A DNA stretch of 64,000 nt from Cunninghamella blakesleeana (GCA_017871115.1 JAFCIZ010000001.1:787501-851500); one strand, 5' to 3'; numbered from the stretch's first letter, positions 36,709-49,832 are shown. The notes: generated by a model from the sequence alone, not told the origin. Translations and numbers: made by a program.

Positions 36709-38021
36709 GAAAATTAATTCATATCATAAATAAAATAAAATAGAAGAAAGGAAGAAAGGAAGGAAAGAAAAAAGGAACGTAACTTAAATATATATATATA
36801 AAAAAAAAAAAAAAGAGGATAAAAAAGAAAAGGAAAAGGAAAAAGAAAAAGAGAGAGAGAGGAAAAAGGATATAAAGAAATAGAAATAAAAAAAAAAATT
36901 GATTTGAGGAGAGAGTGGGGAAATAGTGAATATAGTAAATGTTTTTTTAATAAGGGAGTTTGGGGGGGGGGGGAGGTTAAAAAGTATTATAGCCAATATG
37001 GTAGTAGAACACATTAAGTTGATTATTTGTTTTAATAACTGGAAGAGGAGGAGGAGTGAGAATATGAACCATTACGCATAATTGAAAACTTGTAAGTATA
37101 TATATTTAAGTTTGATCTATATTATGTAGATAGAATAAAATGAAATAAATATGATAATAATAACCATAATCAATAAATAAATAAATATAAAATCTTGTTT
37201 ATATTAGAATATTTTATTTTTTATTAAAAAATAAAGAATCAATATAGTTATTGCCTTATTATTTGTCTTTGAATGCAGTGTTTTAAATCCTAATTTTATA
37301 ATATATATTTTTTTAGTGAGAATCAAAATGGAATGCAAAGTGTAATTAGTCATAACCAAATAATCAAATATTAATATGTATTAAATACTTTTTATTAAAT
37401 CATTCATCCATCCTTACTATATCAATTTCCTTTTTTAGACAACCTTTTTTTCTTTCTTTTTATCATTACTATATCGATTCTACTTTATATACATACATAC
37501 AAAGATCGTTTTATTACGCTATAACTTCTTTACCAAATACTTTTCTATATAATGTATTATACAATACACTTGCTAATAATTTTTTGCTATTATCATTACT
37601 ATATAGTACCCCTTAAGTACTTTTATAAAGTTTAAAAAAGATCTATATCGTTTCTAGAAACATATCAAATAGCTTTACATAATATACGTTATACATTAAA
37701 AAAAATGATTAATATTTATTTAAATTTGTTATGTATAAAAATAAGTATATAACCGTTCTATATTAATAAAAATATTAATAATATAACAAAGCAACATACT
37801 ATATATATATCAAGAAATATTATGTTTTCTAATATAAAAATCGTATTATCTTTAGATAAGTTTTAAAAGGAAGAAAGTGAAAAATAAAAAAATTTAAAAA
37901 AATTCTCGAGCGAGATTTTTTTGAGCTCCGGATTTTTTTAAAAAAATTCTTTCCCTTTTTTTTTTTTCTCTTTATTTTTTTCTATTTTATTTTCATTTTT
38001 AAAACATATGTTAATAAACAC
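36709..38021. other. Divergent intergenic region
   Basis: No gene is seen apart from the tiny possible uORF at 37032-37079 (minus). A run of twelve Gs at 36962-36973 is striking in this sequence and lies about 255 nt upstream of the minus-strand gene. A GA-rich tract covers 36740-36870. Near 37905-37938 a CTCGAGCGAG block and GAGCTCCGGATTTTTTT lie about 90 nt upstream of the plus-strand zincin-like gene. Confidence 0.45.
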
Positions 38022-40163
38022 ATGTATTTACATAATGTATTTACCATAATCTTATTTATATTTTCAATAATACATTATAACAATGCAATAGACTTTCCCT
38101 CTTCATTTATATATCATCATGCTATAGAACCTAGAGCACCGGAAACCACTACTACTACTACTACTACTACTTCCATTAATACCATTCCTAATAATAACAA
38201 CAATTCGACGAAAACATCCATTATTCCAACAACAACAACAACTTCTATAATTCCAACTTCAACTAATACACCAACTTCCAATCATGTAAAGGATGCTATA
38301 GCATTGTCCGAAAAAATAGATTTTATATTTAATTGTAGTAGTTTGATTCAAATAGATCCATATTTTTGTGGAGTGGTTGCAAATAGTACTATGGAAGCAA
38401 TAAAAGAAATGGACAAAGTTTTAAATTTACATAATAAAATAAAGTAAAATAAATCATCTATATATATATATGCATTAATACTATATAAAGAATAGTTTAT
38501 TCACAAAACTATTTTTATTTATTTATATCCGTAGTATACAAGTTTCTTATTTTAGTTATTGCGGATCAGAACATAAATGTAATAATGGATCTTATGGTCG
38601 AGGAACTCCATCTAGTCAGGTAAATATATATATATATATATATAATATAATATACTATTTTGTCATGTAGTAAAAATGTAAAACTAAATAGAGAAAAACT
38701 AAATATTGTTTTGTCGTTTTTATTATCATTACTATTATAATTGCTATTTAAAAAAATGAATATTTTAGTATGAATACCCTTATGAAGATGGTACTTTTTT
38801 TGTATTCCCTCAAGCTCTTGCAAAACAAATAGTACGAAGAGATGATTCACAATATAAAGAATATGATATATCTATTGAAATCAATCATGATATGTATATG
38901 AATTCTGTCGATTTTGAACAAGCAAATAGATTAGGTTGGAATGGCACTGGTATACCACCTACTGGCGTGTATTGGTTTATGGTAAGGGTGATATAGTATT
39001 TACTTTATTTTCCAATTTATTACTATTATTATAACATTTTATTTATTTTATTTTTTTTATAATAATAGAACGACACTAGATATAATCAAACGACTATTAA
39101 AAAAGATCAGATAGATTTCAGATACATTATTTTACATCAACTTATTCACGGATTAGGATTTGTCAGCGGCTGGGCACCTTATTTTTGGTCGCCAACATCA
39201 GCTTTTCGACAGCTAGCGATAGATAGTGCACCAATAGATCAAATGAAAATTGTAACTCCAGGAATGCATTGGTATATCGCTTCCAACCCACAAACAGATG
39301 GGGGACCACTGTATATTACAGGATTTCAATACACTACCTTTTTTGATAAATTTTTATATAGTATAAATTATACAGACAATACATCACCATCAGATCCACC
39401 CTCGTTATCCAATTTAACCGATTTAGCCATCGACTTTCAAAATTTTTGTGTGCAAGGCTGGGATGCTTATATATTACATTTTTTAACTAAATTTTCCAAT
39501 ACCACTCAATACCAAGCAGCACGAAATCTTTGGAATGCAACCTCAGAAACGGGTTCTTTATTTTTTAAATTTGATAGACAAGAAGGATATTATTTAACGG
39601 ATCCTTATTTAAGGCAATATGAAAATATTACTTTATTAACTGGTCAATCGTTTATGGATGTTGCAGTAGAACAATATGATGAAGCAGCTAATCGACCTGG
39701 TGCCTCTATTGCTCATTTAGATTCCAAATACAATTCAACAGTTGATTTTTTAATGACTCAATATTACATTAGAGGCCAAACATTGGAAGATATTACACAA
39801 GAAATGTACCAAACTCTTCCTTCTCCAATTAATTATCAAATCACTACGCCTGTTAATAATACTACAAATGTTACAACAAACCATACCTATACATCACCTA
39901 TTGGACCTGGGATTTTACATATATTAGATAACATAGGATATGTTACGGTTTTATCTAATGTAAACTTTACTTTACAAACGGCTAAAAAACCAAACCCTAG
40001 TAGAACAAGAGTATGTGAAGATAAAAATGATGGTATTCCATATGATTCTAAAGCAACCACCACTCCAACAAATAATGCCACTCATCATTATTCAACCCCT
40101 GTTACTCACTATCTTTTCGCCCTTTTACTTATATTCATCTCATTCTTATTTAATATTTTATAA
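38022..40163 (+). CDS. GPI-anchored secreted zincin-like protein with degenerate HExxH
   Basis: Four exons (38022-38443, 38535-38619, 38769-38981, 39069-40163) give 604 residues. A signal peptide (VFTIILFIFSIIHYNNA) is followed by a Thr/Asn-rich linker, a Cys-containing block (YCGSEHKCNNGSYGRG) and a large ordered domain with many N-glycosylation sequons. At about residues 263-271 the sequence is HQLIHGLGF. This has the H-xxx-H-G-x-G-F form of a zinc metalloprotease helix, but Gln replaces the catalytic Glu. The C-terminus is Thr-rich with a hydrophobic tail (LFALLLIFISFLFNIL), a GPI-attachment signal. I infer a wall- or membrane-anchored protein of metalloprotease ancestry that may bind zinc without hydrolysing peptides. 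No family name can be given. Exon phases are exact. Confidence 0.85.
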
Positions 40164-41570
40164 TAACATTACGTACAACCATTTACCATCATTATTATAT
40201 TTTATTTTATTTTATTTTATTTTTTGTATATTAGTTCATTTTTTTTTTTAATAAAATAATATATATATATATAAACCAATTAAATACTCAAATAAAATTA
40301 CAGAATCTTGGATAAATAATTAAGAATGAATAAATAAAATAGGAGTAAGAGAATAAACTATATATTAGGCGAATGTCCGAAAAGCTGTTTCAACAATAAA
40401 TTAAAATAGAAATAGATTCAATATATATACATATAAATAAAAAAAAAAGCACACACCACTCCGTTAACTTCCTAATTTAGATAAAAATATAAAAAATCCT
40501 TGTATAACTCACACGTAAACTTACATATCATACATACACACGCACGTACACAGCATCACTATCACCATCATCACCATCACTATCTACTTATCTGTTTGAA
40601 ATATTCCTTGGAAAAAAAAAAAAAAAAGTGTGTGAATTGCCATATATAGAAGACAGTCTGTATATTTTTTATTTTATTTTTTTCTCTCATGATCTATGTG
40701 ATGTATTATCAAGAAGTTTAGATTTTTCAAAAAAAAAAAAAAAAGTCAAATAGAAAAGCACAGTCATCCTTAACTTTAAATATATGTACGTACTAGTTTT
40801 AAAAAATAGAATATATAACATATATATATTATATATAATAATAATAAAAAGTTTAAAAAAAAAGAAAAATAGAACAAAAAATACATATGTATATGTTTCG
40901 ATAAAAAAAACCTAATTAATGCGGAGATCAAGATTAGAACTCCACTAATGAAGTGTGTTCTCCTCTCTCTCCCTTCATTTTTATAGTTTTTATTTTCTTA
41001 AAAAAAGCATAATGATAATAACAATAATAATAAAATAGATAATAAAAGAGTATGTCTGCTAAGAGGAGAGAGCGAGAGAGAAAGTGAGGGAGAAAGAAAG
41101 AAATAAAAAGTGAAGGAGTGAATAAAAAAGAGAGTGTAGGAGGGTAGGGGGGGGGTGAGGAAAGAAAATCAATTAGCCACTACTACTAACTTTGGTAATT
41201 GAAAGTCTTTTTATTTTATTTAATTGGCTCTCTTTTTTTTACACAAAAAACAAATAAGAAATTGATTTATGCAAAAAATAGTTTTCTTTTTTTTTCTTTC
41301 TATCTCTTTTTGAACTAAAAAAAGAAATTTCATGCCTCTTATCTCCTTATATATAATATTTCTTTAGTTATTCCCCCACAAAAAAAAAAATTAAAACGCC
41401 TCAGCTGGAAAAATATTTAATTTTTTGGCTTTCATTTTTGATTTTTTCTCTTCTTCTTTCCTTTTCTTTACACTTTTTTTTTTTTCTTGCTTTAAAAAAA
41501 AAAATCACCTTTTTATTTTATATTCATTCACCCTTACACACACAAACTCACACTTATACACACAAATACT
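40164..41570. other. Long intergenic/promoter region
   Basis: No gene is seen. The right half is a probable promoter for the next gene. It contains GA-rich blocks (41065-41140), a nine-G run at 41147-41155, AAAACGCCTCAG near 41393, and a CA-rich leader (ACACACAAACTCACAC) just before the ATG at 41571. The left half is A/T-rich with T(n)A(n) tracts and CATCAC repeats near 40550-40585. Confidence 0.45.
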
Positions 41571-42170
41571 ATGATGTCATCTAAAATACACTCTTCCAAT
41601 TCCGACTATTCTTTTAAAAGTAAATGGAATCAAATGGTGTATAAATTAAATATGGATACTTCTTCTTCTTGTTCCTCTCTTCAACATCATCAGGATAGTC
41701 GACGCCCATCCCATTGTAGCGATCAATCTACTTGTTCTACTAAAACAAACGATAGCATTATTTCTATTACAACCATTGACAAATTTATAGGTATGTTCAA
41801 AAGAAGGTGTTCTAATACAACTACTACTACCACCTCCGCCAATAATAATAACAATAACCATACACAATCGTCAACTATAGAAGAAGATGATGTACAGTTA
41901 ATCGAACAAAAAGAATCAGAAAGAATGGATCGTTTATACCAAATAGCTATGGACGAAATCTCTTATGCGGAAGATTCTCAAGGTTCTCGCTATTATCAAG
42001 GGGATGTGATTTCTGCTAAAGAAGCCATGGATGATTGTGCTCAAGCTATCGTTACGCTATTACATCAAGTATCAGATCGTCAACGTCATGATCACCTTCA
42101 TGCTACTTTAACTCCAAAATTATTATCTTTACAATCTCGTTTTGATGCTTTACCTACTGTCGATCCTTAA
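41571..42170 (+). CDS. Hypothetical protein with C-terminal helical domain
   Basis: This intronless frame of 199 residues runs from ATG 41571 to TAA 42168-42170. A second ATG follows at once, so the start may be either. The N-terminal half is Ser-, Thr- and Asn-rich and disordered, with one short ordered segment (IDKFIGMFKRRC). The C-terminal 85 residues look folded and helical: ERMDRLYQIAMDEISYAEDS, GDVISAKEAMDDCAQ, AIVTLLHQVSDR and LTPKLLSLQSRFDAL. Such a two- or three-helix module could be a protein-interaction domain. I do not recognise the family. The CA-rich, TATA-poor leader directly upstream supports expression. Function is unknown. Confidence 0.75.
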   Translation: MMSSKIHSSNSDYSFKSKWNQMVYKLNMDTSSSCSSLQHHQDSRRPSHCSDQSTCSTKTNDSIISITTIDKFIGMFKRRCSNTTTTTTSANNNNNNHTQSSTIEEDDVQLIEQKESERMDRLYQIAMDEISYAEDSQGSRYYQGDVISAKEAMDDCAQAIVTLLHQVSDRQRHDHLHATLTPKLLSLQSRFDALPTVDP

Positions 42171-42362
42171 ATCTTTTTTTTTTTTTTTAAAAAAAAAAAA
42201 ATAGATTATTTTTTATTATTCATGTATATATAATTATTTTCTTGTTTTTAAAACATTATTATTCAATGTTTCTATACCAACTACTCTTCCTTAACCTTTA
42301 CTTTTTTTTTTTATTATTATTCTTTTTTTTTAAAAAAATAAAATAAAAATAAATAATCTATA

Positions 42363-42405
<43 letters not shown>

Positions 42406-43228
42406 TCTAATTCAAAACATTTTATTTTCATATGCTTCTCTCCCTCTCTCTCGCTTTCTTATATTTCATATTATCTCCACCCTCACTCCCTTTTTTTTTA
42501 TAAATATATAATCATCCACAATGATAAAAAAGGAAATCAACCTCTATATTATATTATTATTAAAACCTCCTTTGTGATCAAGATTTAAATCTTAATTTCA
42601 CCACTACTACCATTATTTTATAATAATAATAATTATAAATATAATAATAATAATAAATAAAACAATTATAATATTATTCGTCTCTTTTTTTATTATATAA
42701 GGACTTTTATTTTTATTTGTAATGTTTAATTCATTACCAATTTACTCCCACTCCTTTTTTTTTTCTCTCTCACCGAATAATATTTTTTTAAAAAAAAATA
42801 GCTCGATATTTATTTATTATGCTACGTATTTTAAATAGTGATTATTATTGTTATTTAATTATGTCACATTTTATTATATTTATGTTAAAAAAAAAGGGAA
42901 CAAGATAAAGTTTATCCACCTCCCTTTTTTATATTTATAAATATAAAAGACAAGTTTCATATTGTTGATTATGATAGTTGGTGATAAAATGATATCACAC
43001 CACCTTATTTTAAATAATAATAATTAAAATCAGCTATGATCGTTTTCCCCTAGATATGATCATCTTGATTTACAAGATCAATGGTTGACTTATTTATATG
43101 TTTTATTTTATTTGTATACATCATAAATAAACTTGATTTTGTTTAACTTTTTATTTTATTTATAAATAAATAGTAGTAATTGATTGTTGATATATGCCAT
43201 AAATATATAATTATATACTTAAAAAAAA
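42171..43228. other. Intergenic region between convergent genes
   Basis: No gene is seen. T(n)A(n) palindromes are dense here (42177-42200, 42322-42337, 42784-42799). A (TA)n run occupies about 42366-42393. A short hairpin-forming segment (GGTGATA with TATCACACC) is near 42979-43001. It holds the 3' UTRs of both flanking genes. Confidence 0.5.
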
Positions 43229-44256
43229 CTATGCTTTGATACTAATATTGCTGATTATTTTTTCTTTTCCTTTTCCTTTTATGCTAGTTGATACTTTTTC
43301 TTCTATTTTTTCCTCTTCTTCTTCTTCTTCTTCTTCATCATCATCATCATCATCATCTTCATCTTCATCATCGAATACTGATACTATTTTTTTACTTGGT
43401 GAAGTTTGAGTTTTTTGTTTTTTATTGATTGTTTCTGTTGATGAGGAGGATGCCACTTCAGAATTGTTGCGTTTTTTCAACAATCCACTTACTGCATTTT
43501 TAACCCCTTCTACTACTTGTTCTCGATTATCTAAAAATTCATTATCATCGAATAAATATTTGGGTGCTTCTCGTTCTTTAAGCGCCTTTTCTATTTTTTT
43601 TTCTAATCGCTCTCTTTTTTCTTTTTCTCGTTGTGGTAAAGCCGCTAATTCTTCTTCTAACCTATATAAATATAAGAAATAAAAAATAATAAAGAAATAT
43701 ATATATATATATATATTAATTGTTAATATTAATGTAACTATTTATTATGTCACTATCATGTACTGTACAACATGATTACTATTTACTATTATTACTATCA
43801 TTATCATCATCATATTATTATTATTATTATTACTATTGTACATTAACATCATTTTATTATATCATCATATTATTTATACCTCTTGGTTTCATTAACAGTT
43901 CGAATACGACGACCTTGTAAATCACGACAAGCTTCAAAGTTTGTAGTTTTTTGTGCATTCATTTTTCCACCTTGAGCCCGTAACATGGAACCAAATCCAC
44001 CTTTACCTCCTCTTAAACGAACAGATAAGTTTAATTGTTCTATAGATTGATTGTTGTTATTATCAAATAAAATATCATCATCGTTCAACACTTTGCCACC
44101 TAAGGTTGTAAAATAAACACTATTGTATTGATTTTGATTCAAATGACCTATTAATGTTGACTTGAAAGTGCCTATATCAATCGAATGAGGAACAGATAAA
44201 CATATATTATCCGTTGAAGGTAAATTTAAAATTAATTGATGATATCCCATATTCAA
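43229..44256 (-). CDS. SDE2: Sde2, ubiquitin-fold splicing/genome-maintenance factor
   Basis: Two exons (43880-44256 and 43229-43661) give 269 residues. The N-terminal 84 residues are a ubiquitin-like fold ending LRGG, followed by [15 protein letters not shown]. In Sde2 family members the precursor is cut after this GG, and the KGG-starting product enters spliceosomes to promote excision of particular introns; in animals it also acts at replication forks. The next conserved block is [15 protein letters not shown], then a charged coiled-coil ([20 protein letters not shown]) and KYLFDDNEF. The C-terminus is a poly-Asp/poly-Glu run ending in a basic tail (KGKGKEK). The protein is shorter than the human one and lacks the C-terminal SAP domain, as expected for fungi. 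In a genome this rich in introns its substrates may be many (inference). Confidence 0.94.
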
Positions 44257-44953
44257 ATAGTGTATTGGTTATAAATTTCCTTTAGAGAGGTAAAATAAAT
44301 AAGGGAAAGAAAATGAAAAAAGGAAAAAAACGAAAGAAAAAAAATATTTTAAAAAATTAAAACCCCGAGTTTTTTCTCGAACCACTAAGCGAGCAGTTAA
44401 TTTATTTTTTTACAGCTTAAACCAAGCATCTTGTTTTATCTGCTTGGTAGAATAACCATTTTCTGTTTTATTTCTCTTTACTTTAGTATTATATTCTTTT
44501 TTAAACAAAAAAATAAATTGAATTAAAATGGTTGCAGAGGCATAAAACAATAACTCATTTATTCTTTCATTTTTATTACAACTTTGTGGATTTTTTAAAA
44601 AAAATCCCTCTTAATATGTGAGTAGGAAAGCCATATTATTTCAGCTTATATTCAATATATAATATATCAATGGCCATGAAATTTTATTAGCTCATCAACA
44701 GAACTAACATCTATATATATACAAGCTAATTTTATTGAGATTATAAATATTGGCCAAAGAAATTAAAGATTAAGCCTCAAACCATATACATTAAATATCC
44801 ATTTTTGTAAATCTTTTATTATTATTATTAATATTTCAAGTTTTAATATATTTTTTTATATACGATTATATATAAGATAAAATTGATGTATTTATTATAT
44901 TTATGATTATGTAGTATTATATTTAAGCAATATATTCATACACTTATTATTTT
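44257..44953. other. Intergenic region with SDE2 promoter and a perfect hairpin
   Basis: About 110 nt upstream of the SDE2 ATG lies AAAACCCCGAGTTTTTTC (44359-44376). A perfect 8-bp stem, ACCAAGCA at 44421-44428 and TGCTTGGT at 44441-44448 with a 12-nt loop, stands out from its surroundings. The remainder is A/T-rich 3' flank of NAP1. No coding sequence is seen. Confidence 0.4.
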
Positions 44954-46697
44954 TTAAGACTGTTTACACTCGGGTGCATTTTCTCCTTTTTTAAGATGCT
45001 AAAATAAAACAAAATAAAAAAGTATAAAGATATTAATAACAATATAAATATATATATATATATATATGCTTATGATCATTTATATCTGTTATTCTATATA
45101 ACAAAATAAAACTTACAGCAACATCATCATCATCATCATCTTCTTCATCTTCTTCTTCATCTTCTTCTTCTTCATCTTCTTCATCATAGAAATCATCCTA
45201 TAAAAAAAAAATTAGATATATATAATATTAGATATACAATCATAGCCATAATCAATTACTAATTTTTTTTTCTTTTTATTTGACTTACTTCGAAATCATC
45301 ATCCACATCACCAAAATCTTCATTTTCATAAGCTTTTCCAGTATAATAATCTACAGCATGAGGAATAATACCATCCTTAAATTCTTCACCTAATGAGTTT
45401 ATTTATTTAATTTTTTAAAAAAAAGAAAGTATAATAATAATATATAAATCAATAAATCTGCCTTTTTTATTTTACTTATTTCATCAATATACTATTTATA
45501 TCTCTTTTCTTTTTTTTAATACCTAATTCATAATCAGCTTCGAAATCAATATCTAATTCTTCGGCTTCATCATCATTTAACTCCTTTGAATCATCAGGAA
45601 GTGAGGGGGGTGAGAAGAAGTTGAAGAAACTATCGGTAGGTACAGTACGTTTCACAACACGAGTTTTATTTGTACCTAAAAAATAAAAAATAAAATAAGG
45701 ATAATGGTTAGCTTACTTTTGACTTTTTTTTAAAAAAAAAAACTACATGTTTGCTTTTATTTTTATTTACCTCTATGTTTTTGTTTCTTTGATTTAGTAG
45801 TAACAGTTAAATCCTTTCCTTCAAACCAATCAATTTTACAACCTTTAGCATGATCATAAATAATATTACTTCCATAAGCAAGGTCTTGATAATAATAAGT
45901 TTTTGTTAAAACAGAGTTTGAGAAGTAATCATTCTTAGAAAAGTGAAATTCCAATTGGAAACCAGGTTGCTCCATATAAGTCATACGTACATCAGTTAAA
46001 TGTTTTAAAGCAAGTTCGTCTTGGGCAGAAATAATACCTTCAATTTGAGGATGATTTTTAAAAATCGTTAACCAAAAGTCAGGAATACCATTTAATGATT
46101 CTTCTTCTTCATCATCTAAATTTGTTGCTGCTTTCTTTTTATCATCATTAGTAGAAGTGGCAGCAACTTCTTTTTTATTGTCCTTATCACCATCTTCACT
46201 GCTCTTATCATCCTTTTTTTTATCATTAACCTTTTCACCCAAAGCTACTTCTTCATCCGTAGGTTCATATGTACCATTAATAATGTCAGATCTTTTTTCA
46301 TATAAAGGTTGATATAATCCTAAGTATTTCTTTTCTAAAGCCAAAACTTCTTCTAAAAATTTGCCTTCTAATTCCCCGTGTTGACTTTGATAGTATTTAA
46401 GTCCGTTAATACGACGTTGAATAGTAGTTGGAAGTGATTCAACATTAGCTGAGATTCTATCTATGAAAATAAGGTATTATTATCAAACATAATAGATAGA
46501 TACATATGCATGTATGTATATTTGTATATTTGTATTAGTATCCATATTATACACGTAAAAAAAGATATAGATATAAATAGATAGATAGATAGGCATGTAT
46601 ACTTGTACATATATACAATGCATAAAAAACTTTTTTTTTCCTAGTCTCTGTTTTACTATTATTATTATTATTATTATTTACCTTGAAGAGAAGTCAT
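44954..46697 (-). CDS. NAP1: Nucleosome assembly protein 1
   Basis: Six exons (46682-46697, 45771-46460, 45523-45675, 45289-45389, 45117-45197, 44954-44998) give 361 residues with consistent phases. The NAP dimerisation helix (LEGKFLEEVLALEKKYLGLY) and the core (IPDFWLTIFKNHPQIEG, DELALKHLTDVRMTYME, GFQLEFHFSKNDYFSN, TVPTDSFFNFFSPP) are diagnostic. Nap1 is a histone H2A-H2B chaperone that shuttles between cytosol and nucleus and helps assemble nucleosomes. A Lys/Asp-rich disordered insert sits inside the core and a long acidic tail follows it. The final exon encodes only 14 residues, ending CKQS, a CaaX-type prenylation signal also present in many NAP1 proteins. The start ATG is on a 16-nt first exon (MTSLQ). 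Confidence 0.95.
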
Positions 46698-47553
46698 ATT
46701 GTTTTAAAAAAGAAAATAGATACAATAAGAGTGTTAAATAAGATTATTGGTTTGTTCAAGTAAATATGCTTTTATCAATAATATCTAATTAGAGATACTA
46801 TATGTCAAATAAAGCAATACATAAAAAAAAGTTTATGATTAGTACTACTTTATAGTTTATTTGTTTAATGTTATTATCATTATCATTACTTTCTGTATTA
46901 TTTAAATTTACCTGATTGATTGATAAATAAATAAGTATATATATTTATATGTTTATAAAAAAAAAAAAAATAAAAAAGAAAAAAAAAAAGATAAAAAAAA
47001 GAAAAAAAATGGGTAATCACCCCAAAAATTAGCTTTTTTTTTTTACACCTTTTCGAGGAAAAATTGAGTTTAAATTATATTATTTTTTTTTTCTTGCCAT
47101 AGTAAAAAAAATTATTGTTGGAGAAAACTGGACTTTGTATTAGTTTGGGGATAACCCAACAAAAACAAAGCAACATCAATATATATATATACACGTATGT
47201 ATGTAAGTATATATATATATATAAGATGATTATTATTTCTATAAGTTTACGACCAATCAATGATAATATGATTATTTTATTATATATATACATTTATAAA
47301 ATAATAAGAATAAGAATAGTTTATAATAACAAAGACTAAAATATAAAAGAAAAATATGAGAAATAAAACTGTAAATTTCGTTTGGGGAAAAGTGCTAATG
47401 TAAAAATAAAAAATAAAAATAAAAGCAGGAGATATATATATATATATAATATATCCTATTATTCTATTACCCCAATATTGTAAAAAAAAATCCTTTATTT
47501 ATCTTATTTTTTTATTATATTTTATTTTATTTATAACAGTAAATCAATACAAA
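46698..47553. other. Intergenic region upstream of NAP1
   Basis: No gene is seen. It contains poly-A stretches (46955-47015), CCCCAAAA near 47020 and (TA)n tracts near 47180-47222 and 47430-47450. Open frames on both strands near 47075-47339 translate TA repeats and are not credible. Confidence 0.5.
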
Positions 47554-49832
47554 TTATTGAAAGTCTTCTGCACCATGGTCAAATAAGTAATTAGCTGCTA
47601 ATTCTATTGATTTAAAAAAAAAAAAAGAAAGAAAGGAAAAATAAATGATTATTATTATTTCAATATCTTTTTTAAAAAAAATATTTAATTGTATGATCCA
47701 CTATATTCCGTTATTTTATATACCTTCGTTTTTATCACAAGCAAAATAAGCTTCAATAGCGAGTGCTCTATTAAACCCTAATCCTTCCAACTATTAAAAA
47801 AGTATAAAAATAAAATAATAATCAATAAATACCCCTATATACTTCTCTTTATACGCATATATATATAATGGTTGTCATATTTTTTTTACTCTATCAATAG
47901 CTTCTTTTTCTTCTTGTGTAACCTATAAACAAATGATTATAATAATAAATGACATGTTAGTATACAAAATAAAAAAAAATTGGGATATTTTTTTATTATT
48001 ATTACTTGAATCACTTGGGAACCTTGAGGGACACCACCAGCGTTTGTACCATCATCTTCTTCAGCACCTTCCATTAAAGCTTGTAAAAAACCTTGAGGAT
48101 CAGAATTAATTACACGAAGTAATTCAGGATTGGATTGTCCTAATTGTTGTAAAAGGGGCTGTAACATAGCAGGGTTAGTTTGAACAAGTTGTCTCAATTG
48201 TTGGAACTGTGCTGTATTACGTAATTGGGAAAAGTCAACAGATCCTGCAGATTGTTGTTGATTTTGTTGTTGTTGTTGTTGTTGTGCTGCTGCTGCTTGC
48301 GTGAAAAGATTTTGGGATTGTTGTGCTATAAAAATAAAAAATAAAAATGTTAATGCAATGAACTGATCAATTAAATATATTATCATCATCATTATTATAA
48401 TAGTATATATGAATTATTATTTTTTAATTATGGCATACTTGTATTAGGTGAAGTAGGAGTTTGTACATTAGTATTTGCAGCTGGTGTAGTTTCACTTTCT
48501 TGTTGTTGTTGATTTGATTGAAATTCTCTTTCGACACTTTCAGGAATACCCTAAAATAATAATAAAAAATAAAAGATTAACGATCACTTTCCATTATATA
48601 GGGTGGGAATTTTTTTAAGAAAAAGAATAACAAATAAATAAATAAAAATAAATTACATTGAACAGATATTCTACAGCACGATCGGGATTATTATAACTAG
48701 CACGAAGAGCACGATTAATTTGATCCCTTTCAAAACCCATTTCCATCATATTTTGAATAACTTGTTCTAATTCTGATCCAACCACTATTTTTTTTGTTTA
48801 AAAAATAAAATGAAATAAAAAGATCAGATAAGCATATCACCGATCTTTTTTTTCCCTCTTTTTCAATTTCATTATATATATATATATATGAATATGTGAT
48901 TATTTATACCTAATTGACTACCAGGTGTTGTTGAAGTAGGTTGATTAGTTTCGGTTGTACTGGCAGGAGGTGTAGCAGTAGTTGTTGTTGTCGAGGTTGC
49001 TGTGGTGTCAGCAGAAGTTACGGGAGCAGTGGTAGTTGCTGTAGTTGCTGTAGATGGTGTTGAAGTGTCTTGGCTGGGTTTTGGTTGTTCAGCTGTTTCT
49101 TTTTTAGGAGCAGAAGTTGTCGCAGCAGCTGGTTTAGTTACTTTTGGCTATTATAAATATAAAAATACGTGGTAGCAATATACATATTAATAGTAAGTAA
49201 ATATGACGTGTATATCATAAAATATTATTATGGTTTATGTGTATTAATACTTACTTTTGCAACCATAACTACTAAGAAATCCTTTTCGCTAATGTTATAA
49301 TCTTTTACAGTCTTGGCATTATCAAGGATTTTACCTATAATAAATAGAGATATTAATGAATGCTCATACATATAAAATTTTATGTACATTTTATTTTATC
49401 TAACTTTTTTTCTACATACCAGAAAAGATAAGTTTTTGATTTGCAACAGGATGGCTTTTTAAACTTTCAATTTTTTCTTTTACAGATAAAATCTAAATAG
49501 AAAAATAAAAATTTGATATAAAAAAATGATCGATTAATAATAATGATAATAATGATAATAGTGATAATAATGACAATAATAATAATAATAATAATAATAA
49601 TGTTACTGTCCATTCTTTTATTTAAAAAAAAATATTTTATTATTTACAGTATCAGTTTCTTCTACTTGGAGTTTAAATTGCTCTTGTTGTAAAGTTTTTA
49701 TTGTTAATTCCTATTTAGTGTATAGATTATTCGTATATTAATGATTGCTATTCTTTTTATTACGTTTTTTTTTTTTTCTTTTTTTTCTTTTTAAATATCC
49801 AATATATTGATAAATGAAAATAGAATTACCAT
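47554..49832 (-). CDS. RAD23: Rad23, ubiquitin-receptor/NER accessory protein
   Basis: About eleven exons give roughly 388 residues. Residues 1-74 form the ubiquitin-like domain ([37 protein letters not shown]). A Thr/Pro/Ala-rich linker follows. UBA1 ([20 protein letters not shown]) is at about 160-200. The STI1/XPC-binding domain ([20 protein letters not shown]) is at about 255-310, after a poly-Gln run. UBA2 ([25 protein letters not shown]) ends the protein at DFQ. Rad23 delivers ubiquitylated proteins to the proteasome and stabilises the Rad4/XPC damage sensor. The start codon occupies an exon of its own: ATG at 49830-49832 is directly followed by GTAATTC, and the next exon opens at ELTIKT. 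This was chosen because the UBL family begins with M then a beta-strand. Confidence 0.95.

Noticed and set aside
39887..40081. Antisense frame in the zincin-like gene
   Set aside because: Lies within a strongly supported sense exon with conserved features.
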